64,000 nucleotides of DNA from contig NZ_AUFX01000006.1 in NCBI RefSeq assembly GCF_000426725.1, positions 434,001 through 498,000 on the forward strand. The letters are read 5' to 3'. Source of the DNA: Sporocytophaga myxococcoides DSM 11118. Its GTDB lineage: Bacteria; Bacteroidota; Bacteroidia; Cytophagales; Cytophagaceae. The position numbers and the translations under genes are program-made. The notes below the pieces were generated by a model. The model saw nothing but the letters and a program-made list of their open reading frames with translations, had not been told where the DNA came from and did no database searches. Every line of letters starts with the position of its first letter. Within the stretch, counting starts at the first letter, position 1. Positions 46,121-55,028 of this stretch are shown piece after piece.

Positions 46121-47407
46121 TTAGTTCTTTTCTTTTACTCTAAGCTCTTCAGGCTGCTGTTCCAGGTTAAAGAGATCGTTCAGAACATCCATCAGAGTTT
46201 CTGCTTCTCCTCTTTTACATGCAGCTTTTAACTGAAGTACCGGTAATTTGATTATTTTTTGCATCAGGCTTTTGGTAATCATCTCTACCTTTTTGCTTTC
46301 TTCGTCATTCAGTTGCTTCAAATACCTAGACATCTCTTCCTGACGGATCTGCTCCAATGCATTTTTCAATTTGTTGATGGTCGGAGAAACCACCATTTCC
46401 TTAGCCCAATCATTAAAGTCAAAGATACTTTCCGTGATAATCTCTCTTACCATCGGAATAGCATTGACTCTTTTATCCAGAGCTTCGTTAGCTCTGTTTT
46501 TGATATGATCTATGTTGTATACCAATACCCCTGGAATCTCTTCCACCTTACTCTCCACACTTCTTGGTACTGATATGTCAATAAAATATTTGTAAGATAA
46601 AATCTCCAGCTTGGCAACTTCTTCTTTTGTAAACAAAGGCTCATCTCTGAAAACAGAAGAAATAATTACATCCGCATCTTTTGCTGCCTCCCAAAGATTT
46701 TCGAATGGAATAACTTTAACTCCGCACTCTTTAGCAAGTTCTTCTGCTTTAGAATAGGTACGGTTGGTAATTGTGATATTTTTAAGTCCGGTCCCTGAAA
46801 AATTTCTGCAAACATCCGCTCCCATTTCTCCTAACCCGACGATCAGAACTTTGGGTTCTGCCAGCTCAGCAGCAAGTTCTTCCGCAAGCTCCACTGTAGC
46901 ATAACTTACAGAAGCTGCGCCATCTCTAAAAGGAGTAACCTGAACCACTTTTTTATTGGTAAAGAAAATGGTATGCATCAGTCTGTGCAAAAACGGACCA
47001 ACTACTCCCATATCTGCAGCCCATTGGTAGGCATGTTTTACCTGATTGGTAATCTGCATATCTCCCACAACCTGAGATTCCAGACCGATACTCACATTAA
47101 AAAGGTGACGAACAGCTTCAGAATGATCTTCAATAATCTGAAAATATTCGTAAAATTTTTCTCCGTCAGTAATTCCTTTCTGAAGAAAAGCCAGTTTTAT
47201 AATCTCCTTGCTAAAGTCTGAATTGGAAGAATAATAAATTTCAGTCCTGTTACAGGTAGAAAGAATTAATATTTCAGAAGCGTCAGTGAACTCTTTAAGG
47301 CTCAGCATCAGTTTCTTACACAAATCCTCATTTAAAGAGAGCAACTCTCTGACTTCCAGGGGAGCCGTTTTATAGGATAAACTAACCGCTTTAAAATTAC
47401 TAATCAT
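46121..47407 (-). CDS. hemA: Glutamyl-tRNA reductase
   Basis: The 428-residue enzyme reduces glutamyl-tRNA(Glu) to glutamate-1-semialdehyde, the first step of C5-pathway heme synthesis. The catalytic Cys52 lies in STCNRTEIYY, the NADPH-binding motif GLGEMGADVC is near 193, and the C-terminal dimerisation helix (LKNALEQIRQEEMSRYLKQL) is present. The N-terminal SYKTAPLEVREL opening is typical. It diverges from the sensor kinase gene at 47552. A TATTTTTG box on the minus strand at 47436-47429 may be its promoter. Confidence 0.95.
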   Translation of the reverse strand: MISNFKAVSLSYKTAPLEVRELLSLNEDLCKKLMLSLKEFTDASEILILSTCNRTEIYYSSNSDFSKEIIKLAFLQKGITDGEKFYEYFQIIEDHSEAVRHLFNVSIGLESQVVGDMQITNQVKHAYQWAADMGVVGPFLHRLMHTIFFTNKKVVQVTPFRDGAASVSYATVELAEELAAELAEPKVLIVGLGEMGADVCRNFSGTGLKNITITNRTYSKAEELAKECGVKVIPFENLWEAAKDADVIISSVFRDEPLFTKEEVAKLEILSYKYFIDISVPRSVESKVEEIPGVLVYNIDHIKNRANEALDKRVNAIPMVREIITESIFDFNDWAKEMVVSPTINKLKNALEQIRQEEMSRYLKQLNDEESKKVEMITKSLMQKIIKLPVLQLKAACKRGEAETLMDVLNDLFNLEQQPEELRVKEKN

Positions 47408-47428
47408 TCCTTTTGTACTGTGGGATTA

Positions 47429-47436
47429 CAAAAATA
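47429..47436 (-). promoter_or_regulatory. Candidate -7 box for hemA
   Basis: The minus strand reads TATTTTTG, matching the Bacteroidota TAnnTTTG consensus, 22 bases before the ATG. The expected TTTG box about 19 bases further upstream is not clear. Confidence 0.35.
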
Positions 47437-47539
47437 ACCTTTAAATTTCTAAATACGAAAGCTAATGTAAGAAAAAGGATATTTTAATTGTAGTAATATA
47501 AGTCAGAACAAAAATGTTCCTCTTTTTTTGGGAAAAAAG

Positions 47540-47547
47540 TATTTTTG
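47540..47547 (+). promoter_or_regulatory. Candidate -7 box for the sensor kinase
   Basis: TATTTTTG ends 5 bases before the ATG at 47552, matching TAnnTTTG. Transcription would then start at or next to the start codon, giving a leaderless message. No good upstream TTTG box at proper spacing is seen. Confidence 0.35.
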
Positions 47548-47551
47548 AAAA

Positions 47552-48748
47552 ATGGAATTTAATCAGTTAAGAACACTTGACATTTATCAGAACAGATCGA
47601 AATTCAAACTGATCATATTAATTATTGCTGTGGTTATTGGCGCAGCATCAATTTATTACACTCAAAGTCTTGTTAACAAATTGGCAGACAGAGAGAAAAA
47701 GCTGATTGACTTGTACGCGAAAGGACTTAAAACAGCTATCAACCCTGAAAATAGCGGAGGCTTAACCTTTCTTTTTCAGGAAATTATAGAAGCTAACAAT
47801 TCGGTGCCTGTTATTCTGACAGACGAGCATAAACTGCCTATTAGCGAAAAAAACCTATTTATTCCCAAAGGTCTTACCGAAGCAGAAAGGATAGCTTTCA
47901 TGAAGAAAGAAATTTCTGAAATGGAGAAAGAACATGAGCCAATTGTAGTAGAATTCGGCCCGGGGCTTAAAAATTACATATTCTACAAAAATTCATATTT
48001 ATTAACTCAGCTTGTTTATTATCCATTTATTCAGCTTACAGTAATTGCAATATTTGCAATCATCGCATATCTGGCCTTCAGCTATTCCAGAAATGCAGAA
48101 CAAAACAGGGTTTGGGTAGGACTAGCAAAGGAAACCGCACACCAACTGGGTACTCCTTTGTCCAGCTTAATGGCGTGGCTGGAATTATTGAAAAGTAACC
48201 CCAAATATGAGGGGGAAGAAGCTCTTATTGAGCTAGATAAAGATATAGTTCGCCTTGAAATGATTACTGCAAGGTTTTCTAATATAGGGTCAGTTCCTAC
48301 ATTGACCGATGAAAATGTATATCAGGCAGTTAAATTAAATATAGATTACTTAAAATCCAGAATTTCCAGTAAAGTCATATTCTCCATCATTTCAGATGTT
48401 GAAGTTTCTGCGACTGCAAAAATCAATAAACCACTCTTTGAATGGGTTATAGAAAATATCTGCAAAAATGCTACTGACGCTATGAATGGAATTGGAAGGA
48501 TTGACATCAGAATTTTAAGAATGAATGATGGAAAAATAGCTATTGATATTTCAGATACCGGGAAAGGTATCCCAAGATCAAAAGTTCAGGAAATTTTTAA
48601 ACCCGGATACACTACCAAAAAAAGGGGATGGGGTTTAGGCCTTACTCTGGTGAAACGAATAGTAGAAAATTACCATAACGGGAAAATATTTGTACTTTTT
48701 TCAGAACTAGGGAAAGGTACCACATTCAGAATTATTCTTAATTCCTGA
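47552..48748 (+). CDS. Orphan membrane sensor histidine kinase
   Basis: The 398-residue protein has two membrane segments (about 18-40 and 155-177) flanking a periplasmic sensor region of about 115 residues. The dimerisation/phosphoacceptor helix has His197 (KETAHQLGTPLSS), and the HATPase domain has ENICKNATDAM (N box), DISDTGKGI (G1) and KRGWGLGLTL (G2). It is a type of Bacteroidota kinase in which the H box reads HQLGTPLSS. No response regulator is adjacent, and the signal is unknown. Confidence 0.9.
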   Translation: MEFNQLRTLDIYQNRSKFKLIILIIAVVIGAASIYYTQSLVNKLADREKKLIDLYAKGLKTAINPENSGGLTFLFQEIIEANNSVPVILTDEHKLPISEKNLFIPKGLTEAERIAFMKKEISEMEKEHEPIVVEFGPGLKNYIFYKNSYLLTQLVYYPFIQLTVIAIFAIIAYLAFSYSRNAEQNRVWVGLAKETAHQLGTPLSSLMAWLELLKSNPKYEGEEALIELDKDIVRLEMITARFSNIGSVPTLTDENVYQAVKLNIDYLKSRISSKVIFSIISDVEVSATAKINKPLFEWVIENICKNATDAMNGIGRIDIRILRMNDGKIAIDISDTGKGIPRSKVQEIFKPGYTTKKRGWGLGLTLVKRIVENYHNGKIFVLFSELGKGTTFRIILNS

Positions 48749-48886
48749 CTACCACCTATTTCACTCTTCCCAAACATTTCGATCTATAATTACTTCTATT
48801 CAGTAAAAAAAGGACACTATTTAATTATAGTTGACTAAAAATTCGAAAGAACTACTGATGTTATGGATAAATAAAATATTGCTCAT

Positions 48887-48917
48887 TTTGGAATGATTAA
48901 ATAAACCAGTAGTTTTG
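48887..48917 (+). promoter_or_regulatory. Bacteroidota-type promoter of atpD
   Basis: TTTG at 48887-48890 and TAGTTTTG at 48910-48917 match the -33 TTTG and -7 TAnnTTTG elements, with a spacer of exactly 19 bases. The start of atpD is 46 bases downstream. This is the best promoter match in the window. Confidence 0.6.
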
Positions 48918-48956
48918 CACTCGCAAATTTAACCATACTTTACTTTAACAGCTTAA

Positions 48957-50468
<1,512 letters not shown>

Positions 50469-50481
50469 TTAATGAGGAAGT

Positions 50482-50509
50482 AGGAATGCTGGTTTAAAGT
50501 GGCATTCCT
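50482..50509 (+). terminator. Intercistronic hairpin between atpD and atpC
   Basis: AGGAATGC (50482-50489) pairs with GCATTCCT (50502-50509), followed by CTTTTCTTTC. It lies 14 bases past the atpD stop and 47 bases before the atpC start. It looks like a weak or partial terminator that could lower atpC expression relative to atpD. Confidence 0.55.
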
Positions 50510-50555
50510 CTTTTCTTTCAATATCCTCATTAAAATTCCACTATAAAACATTAGA

Positions 50556-50807
50556 ATGATGTTTCTAGAAATCATAACTCCTGACGAAAAGGTATTCAGC
50601 GGCGAAGTTGTCGCAGTGAACCTTCCCGGAACTGAGGGACCTTTTGAAGTACTTAACAACCACGCGGCGATCATCAGCACATTGGACAAAGGAAATGTTA
50701 AAATTTCCGAAAGCCATAATCAGGTGAAAAATGTTGTAATAGATGGTGGATTAGTAGAAGTACTTGACAATAAAATAATTGTACTGGCGGAAGCTATAAT
50801 TGGCTAA
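50556..50807 (+). CDS. atpC: ATP synthase F1 subunit epsilon
   Basis: The 83-residue protein is the N-terminal beta-sandwich domain of epsilon (MFLEIITPDEKVFSGEVVAV ... GPFEVLNNHAAIISTLDKG). The C-terminal two-helix inhibitory domain found in E. coli epsilon is absent, as in many Bacteroidota, so this subunit is unlikely to inhibit ATP hydrolysis by the helix-insertion mode. It ends near a strong terminator. Confidence 0.93.
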   Translation: MMFLEIITPDEKVFSGEVVAVNLPGTEGPFEVLNNHAAIISTLDKGNVKISESHNQVKNVVIDGGLVEVLDNKIIVLAEAIIG

Positions 50808-50822
50808 CCAATTATTAAACAT

Positions 50823-50857
50823 AAAAAAGGCAGACTCTAATTGAGCCTGCCTTTTTC
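50823..50857 (+). terminator. Intrinsic terminator after atpC
   Basis: AAAAGGCAG plus ACTC pairs with GAG plus CCTGCCTTTT across a short loop and is followed by TTCTTTTT. Confidence 0.85.
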
Positions 50858-51046
50858 TTTTTGCACCATTTTTAAATAAATAACCAAAATTTCTCCCTAT
50901 TCGTAAAATTGATTTTTCGGAGATTTTTAAGTAAAATCTGACTTTACAGATAAAATATCACTTTCAACGAAAATGAATAGTCAACATCCGTTAAATCCAA
51001 CTATTATTCATAACTTTATACTAGAATAATATTTCTGAATAAATAA

Positions 51047-51688
51047 ATGAAAAGGCTTTTATACCTTTTTGCACTTTTACTTCCCCTATCCTCTTTTTCA
51101 TCAGACTTTGAGAAAAGGCCCACTCATTACCGTTTTTTTAAGAATACTAAGACAGAAGAGAACCCCTTAAACGGTTTCAACATCAAACTTTCTCCTGCAT
51201 TTTTCTGGAACACTGTCTCATTAGAGCTAGAATATCCGTTAAGTAGTAAGTTCTCTTTGGGCATCAATCTTTTCGCAAAACTCGGGAGCACGGGAAGTGG
51301 TAAAAATAGTATAAAAGTAAAAGAAGAAAGTTTTCTGAAAGACGGCTACCTTGCGGAGGGGCTTTTCCGCTTTTACCCAAAAGCTATGGCTCCAGAAGGT
51401 ATATTCATTCAGGGAAGTTTAACATATGGCAATCTTATTTATTTTGATGGCAATACCCGTCCATATACATTACATAATCATTGGAGAAAACTTAAAAACG
51501 TAAACAGTAATGTACCTATTGAAAAGCCAAAACCTCTGGGTGGTGGCTTTGGCATCGGTTATCAAACAGTTATAATTCCGGAACACCTGATAGGGTGCCT
51601 TGTTCTTGGAATGCAAGTAAATAGTGACGCTGTAAACAAGACTTTTTTCTCAATTTACCTTGCTCCATCTCTGGGAATTAAATTTTAG
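51047..51688 (+). CDS. Predicted outer-membrane beta-barrel protein, 213 aa
   Basis: A signal peptide (MKRLLYLFALLLPLSSFSS) is followed by alternating amphipathic strands (FNIKLSPAFFWNTVSLELEY, KFSLGINLFAKLG, GIFIQGSLTYGNLIYF, GGGFGIGYQTVII). The C-terminus ends FSIYLAPSLGIKF with a terminal Phe, as expected for a BAM-inserted barrel. It resembles small Bacteroidota barrels of the DUF3575 kind. It lies 13 bases before the lipoprotein gene, and the two likely form an operon. Confidence 0.72.
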   Translation: MKRLLYLFALLLPLSSFSSDFEKRPTHYRFFKNTKTEENPLNGFNIKLSPAFFWNTVSLELEYPLSSKFSLGINLFAKLGSTGSGKNSIKVKEESFLKDGYLAEGLFRFYPKAMAPEGIFIQGSLTYGNLIYFDGNTRPYTLHNHWRKLKNVNSNVPIEKPKPLGGGFGIGYQTVIIPEHLIGCLVLGMQVNSDAVNKTFFSIYLAPSLGIKF

Positions 51689-51701
51689 CTAAATTTATAG
51701 C

Positions 51702-52097
51702 ATGAAACGTAAGTTATACATTTTCGCCCTGGCCCTGCCCTTACTTTTCTCCTGTAAAAAGGACGAAAACTATGCGGACCCGCGTCTGGTCGGAAAATGG
51801 ACTGATTTCAACACCTCTTATACATTCAGCGAGGATAAGACTTTCTATTCTCTTTATCTCAGAAGTGGAATGGGAAGCGACACTATTCTGGTAGACAGCA
51901 TCTTTGGGACTTATTCCGTGAACAAAAAAAAGAATGTCCTGAATTTCTCAATGCACGGTTATCGAAAAAAAGACAGCCTCAAAACAATCGTAATGGACAA
52001 CAGAAATATGCCTGCCTGGAATTATTCATTTGACAATGATTCTACTCTTACCTATCGCACAAGCACTGCTTATAGCAAATTATTCAAGAAAAAGTAG
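51702..52097 (+). CDS. Lipocalin-like lipoprotein, 131 aa
   Basis: A lipobox LLFSC places the lipidated Cys at residue 18. The mature part opens DPRLVGKWTDFNTSYTFSED and continues as beta strands (YSVNKKKNVLNFSMHGY, SFDNDSTLTYRTST), which is the lipocalin-like/DUF5004-style beta-barrel layout common in Bacteroidota lipoproteins. Function is unknown. It is directly downstream of the barrel protein. Confidence 0.7.
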   Translation: MKRKLYIFALALPLLFSCKKDENYADPRLVGKWTDFNTSYTFSEDKTFYSLYLRSGMGSDTILVDSIFGTYSVNKKKNVLNFSMHGYRKKDSLKTIVMDNRNMPAWNYSFDNDSTLTYRTSTAYSKLFKKK

Positions 52098-52140
52098 AGC
52101 ATTAATTAAATAGATTTCTTTACGTTTAGCAATATCAAAC

Positions 52141-52171
52141 AAAAAGCCCCTCGAATTCCGAAGGGCTTTTT
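52141..52171. terminator. Bidirectional intrinsic terminator
   Basis: AAAAAGCCCCTCG and CGAAGGGCTTTTT form a near-perfect inverted repeat with A/T tracts on both ends, between two convergent genes. Confidence 0.88.
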
Positions 52172-52197
52172 GTTTGATTAATAACGATTGTTAATAA

Positions 52198-52851
52198 TTA
52201 AAATGCAGCTCCGATTTTAAATCCGATCCTTACTCCAGGTCTTTGTCCATCTTCTTCCACCCCAATATATGAAGCTGCCTTTTTAGGATCTGTTATAATT
52301 CTTTTATTCTCATAAGTAACTGGCTGCAAAGTCCTTAATTTCATCTGAGGACCTATATAAAAATCCATAACAAAAACCTTTGCAAAAATAAATTGAAACC
52401 CTCCTAATACACCTCCTCCAGCTTCTGTATAACTGTATGTGGCATTATAGTCATTGTTAGGAGTTGTATTGTCATTAAATTCAACATCATATTTACCATA
52501 TCTTCCAAATGCTGAGATGTAAAATCCTTTAGGAGCTGCCCAGGTTGTGTTTGTTAAATAGTATTTAAGTTCTGGTACAACGGTATATCCTGAATAAATT
52601 TTTCGATCCTCAGATCTGGTATTATCATTATCTGTCCATGTAAGTCCATAACTATCTTGAATATGACGATAGCCGCCGGTAACCTGAAATGAAACCTTAT
52701 CATTAATCGCCCTTTCATAGGCCAAATTCAAGCTGGCAGCAAATAGTTCTGGGAAGCCTATTTTAAGAACATTCTTAGGATCAGCTTTTTGAGCAAAAGA
52801 ATTTACTACTGCAAAAAATAATAAGCTCAGAGTTAAAAGATTTTTTTTCAT
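52198..52851 (-). CDS. Outer-membrane beta-barrel protein (DUF3575-like), 217 aa
   Basis: A signal peptide (MKKNLLTLSLLFFAVVNSFA) precedes strands such as LKIGFPELFAASLNLAYERA, VSFQVTGGYRHIQDS, GFYISAFGRYGKYDVEF and VRIGFKIGAAF, with a terminal Phe. KIGFPELFAASLNLAYERAI is characteristic of small Bacteroidota barrels that open L-x-x-N-x-x-x-x-E-R. Its function is unknown. It is monocistronic. Confidence 0.78.
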   Translation of the reverse strand: MKKNLLTLSLLFFAVVNSFAQKADPKNVLKIGFPELFAASLNLAYERAINDKVSFQVTGGYRHIQDSYGLTWTDNDNTRSEDRKIYSGYTVVPELKYYLTNTTWAAPKGFYISAFGRYGKYDVEFNDNTTPNNDYNATYSYTEAGGGVLGGFQFIFAKVFVMDFYIGPQMKLRTLQPVTYENKRIITDPKKAASYIGVEEDGQRPGVRIGFKIGAAF

Positions 52852-52936
52852 CGTTTTAAAAGTTCTATACTACAAATATACGTTTAGCGACCGGATTTTC
52901 CTTTAAATAGGTATTTAAACTAGAAAAATTTACTTT

Positions 52937-52964
52937 TTTGATCAATGGGTTTTCCCCATCTTTG
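52937..52964 (+). promoter_or_regulatory. Candidate promoter of the ccm operon
   Basis: CATCTTTG at 52957-52964 differs by one base from TAnnTTTG, with TTTG at 52937-52940 upstream, but the 16-base spacer is short. The ATG of ccmB is 9 bases downstream. Confidence 0.3.
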
Positions 52965-52972
52965 CACACGAA

Positions 52973-53638
52973 ATGCTTGCCCAAATACTTGCCCTTATAA
53001 AAAAAGATCTCACTCTGGAATGGAGACAAAAATATGCCTTCGGAGGAATCTTGTTGTATGTTGGCGGCGCAATTTTTATATGCTACCTGAGTATTGGAGT
53101 CAGAACATCACAACTCTCTCCAGCTACCTGGAATGCAATATTCTGGATCATAATGCTTTTCATTTCAATAAATGCTGTATCTAAAAGCTTTTTCCAAGAA
53201 CGTCAACAAAGGTTTATTTATTATTACACCATAGCAAACCCACAGGCTTTCATAGTTTCCAAAATCATTTACAACGCTATTCTGATGATTTTGCTGGGAA
53301 TTATTGCATTCGCATTTTACGCCTTGGTAATGGAGAATAGAGTTGAAGATAATTTGTTGTTTATATTCAACATTTTGCTGGCTTCTCTATCATTCGCCTC
53401 TGCTCTTACAATGATCAGTGCAATAGCTGCAAAAGCCGGGAACAATGCCACTCTTATGGCCATTCTTGGTTTTCCTGTAATTCTACCTTTGTTACTACTT
53501 GTCATCAAAATTTCCAAAGCTGCAATTGACGGGCTGGATCGCTCGTTAAGTATTGATGAAATTGCAATTGTGCTTTCTATAAATGTAATTATAATAACTG
53601 TAACATATTTACTATTTCCTTACCTTTGGCGAAGCTGA
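52973..53638 (+). CDS. ccmB: Heme exporter/cytochrome c maturation protein CcmB
   Basis: The 221-residue protein begins LAQILALIKKDLTLEWRQKY, the CcmB cytoplasmic N-terminus, and has six membrane segments. LFISINAVSKSFFQERQQRF, IIYNAILMILLG and LGFPVILPLLLLV match conserved CcmB positions. CcmB is the membrane part of the CcmAB transporter that releases heme-loaded CcmE. The ATPase CcmA is not in this operon. It is first of five ccm genes. Confidence 0.9.
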   Translation: MLAQILALIKKDLTLEWRQKYAFGGILLYVGGAIFICYLSIGVRTSQLSPATWNAIFWIIMLFISINAVSKSFFQERQQRFIYYYTIANPQAFIVSKIIYNAILMILLGIIAFAFYALVMENRVEDNLLFIFNILLASLSFASALTMISAIAAKAGNNATLMAILGFPVILPLLLLVIKISKAAIDGLDRSLSIDEIAIVLSINVIIITVTYLLFPYLWRS

Positions 53639-53666
53639 AAAAGGTAATTTCGTAGATTTCGGCCTC

Positions 53667-54353
53667 ATGACAACAAATTCAAAAAAAAGTCCACTCAAAT
53701 GGTGGAAAATACTGACAATTATTCTCCTGTTCTATACACTGATTGCAGGTTTTTTATTTCCCGTACCGAGACTTCCAATCCTTAATGAATCTATACGAAA
53801 CTTGTATTTCCATGTTCCTATGTGGTTTGCAATGATCATTATGCTTGGGGTATCTGTGGTAAATGCCATATTGTACCTTTCCAAAGAAGACTGGAAACAT
53901 GATAAAACTGCTGTAGAAGCAGCCAATACTGGTATTGTATTCGGGATATTAGGAATTGTCACGGGTATGCTTTGGGCTAAATTTACCTGGGGCGAATCTT
54001 GGAGTGGCGATCCCAAGCAAAATGCATCTGCTATCGGGATTCTTATTTATCTCGCTTACTTTATTCTCAGAGGTTCGTTTTCAGATCTTGTAGAAAAAGC
54101 TAAAATCAGCGCTATATATAACATTCTTGCATATCCGGCATTCCTTGCTCTGATCTTCGTGCTTCCAAGACTAACAAGCTCTCTTCACCCTGGAAACGGC
54201 GGTAACCCGGGTTTCAATGCTTACGACCTGGACAACAAAATGAGACTGGTCTTCTACCCTGCCATTATTGGTTTTTCACTTTTAGGCTGGTGGATCACAA
54301 CTTTAAGAATACGCTTTAAAAATATCGAACACCTTATTAAGTGGGGGAATTAA
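53667..54353 (+). CDS. ccmC: Cytochrome c maturation protein CcmC
   Basis: The 228-residue protein has six membrane helices and the tryptophan-rich WWD-type region (AKFTWGESWSGDPKQNAS). Heme-ligand histidines are in NLYFHVPMWF and SSLHPGNGG. CcmC loads heme onto CcmE at the periplasmic face. It begins 28 bases after ccmB and ends 3 bases before the next start. Confidence 0.93.
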   Translation: MTTNSKKSPLKWWKILTIILLFYTLIAGFLFPVPRLPILNESIRNLYFHVPMWFAMIIMLGVSVVNAILYLSKEDWKHDKTAVEAANTGIVFGILGIVTGMLWAKFTWGESWSGDPKQNASAIGILIYLAYFILRGSFSDLVEKAKISAIYNILAYPAFLALIFVLPRLTSSLHPGNGGNPGFNAYDLDNKMRLVFYPAIIGFSLLGWWITTLRIRFKNIEHLIKWGN

Positions 54354-54356
54354 TCT

Positions 54357-54596
54357 ATGAAAAAATTGTTTTTTCTATTCGTCTTGTTGTTCTCTTTGAA
54401 TTTTGCTGCACCTGTACTTGCCCAGAATGCTACTTCTTCTGAAGAAGTGGAAATGGCTGATGCATTCAGAAAGGAAGGTAAAATTTATGTAGTAGTGGGA
54501 ACTTTTGTACTGATTCTTACAGGAATCATAGTCTACCTTGTAGTGCTGGACAGAAAATTAACCAGAATGGAAGACGAAATCGAGCATCAAAAATAA
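54357..54596 (+). CDS. ccmD: CcmD-like small membrane protein, 79 aa
   Basis: A hydrophobic N-terminal segment (possible signal, MKKLFFLFVLLFSLNFA) is followed by a second membrane helix (IYVVVGTFVLILTGIIVYLV) and a Lys/Glu tail (RKLTRMEDEIEHQK). The position between ccmC and ccmE, and the second helix followed by a charged tail, fit CcmD, which holds CcmC and CcmE together. This form is longer than the proteobacterial one because of the extra N-terminal part. Confidence 0.8.
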   Translation: MKKLFFLFVLLFSLNFAAPVLAQNATSSEEVEMADAFRKEGKIYVVVGTFVLILTGIIVYLVVLDRKLTRMEDEIEHQK

Positions 54597-54598
54597 CC

Positions 54599-55012
54599 AT
54601 GAAAAAGACTCACATTATAGGGCTCCTTGTTATCGCTATTTGTATCGGTGTTATTGTTTCAACGTCCGGAGATACAAGCGCCTACGTTACATTTAAGGAA
54701 GCATCCGAAATGGCAGCCGACGGAAATAAGAACAAAGTGCATGTAGTTGGCAAAGTAAAAAAAGACGCCAATGGCCAGTTAACAGACTTTTACTACAAAC
54801 CTGAAATGGATCCAAATTATTTTGCATTCAAACTGATTGACCAGAATAACGAGGAACAGGAAGTAGTATACCTCAACCCTAAACCACAGGATTTTGAAAG
54901 AGCTGAACAAATTGTGGTAATTGGCAGCACTCAGGATAAAATCTTCAAAGCAGATAAAATCCTTATGAAATGCCCTTCAAAATATGAAGAAAAAGAACTG
55001 AAGGCTAATTAA
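54599..55012 (+). CDS. ccmE: Heme chaperone CcmE, Cys-type
   Basis: The 137-residue protein has an N-terminal membrane anchor (THIIGLLVIAICIGVIVS) and an OB-fold domain (VHVVGKVKKDANGQLTDFYY ... FKLIDQN ... VVVIGS-type strands). The heme-binding site reads CPSKY (Cys125, Tyr129) where E. coli CcmE has HxxxY with a covalent His130. It is thus the CxxxY class of CcmE, known from some anaerobes, archaea and others. It delivers heme to CcmF. It is 2 bases after ccmD and 16 before ccmF. Confidence 0.92.
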   Translation: MKKTHIIGLLVIAICIGVIVSTSGDTSAYVTFKEASEMAADGNKNKVHVVGKVKKDANGQLTDFYYKPEMDPNYFAFKLIDQNNEEQEVVYLNPKPQDFERAEQIVVIGSTQDKIFKADKILMKCPSKYEEKELKAN

Positions 55013-55028
55013 TTAAACTATCGAATTC

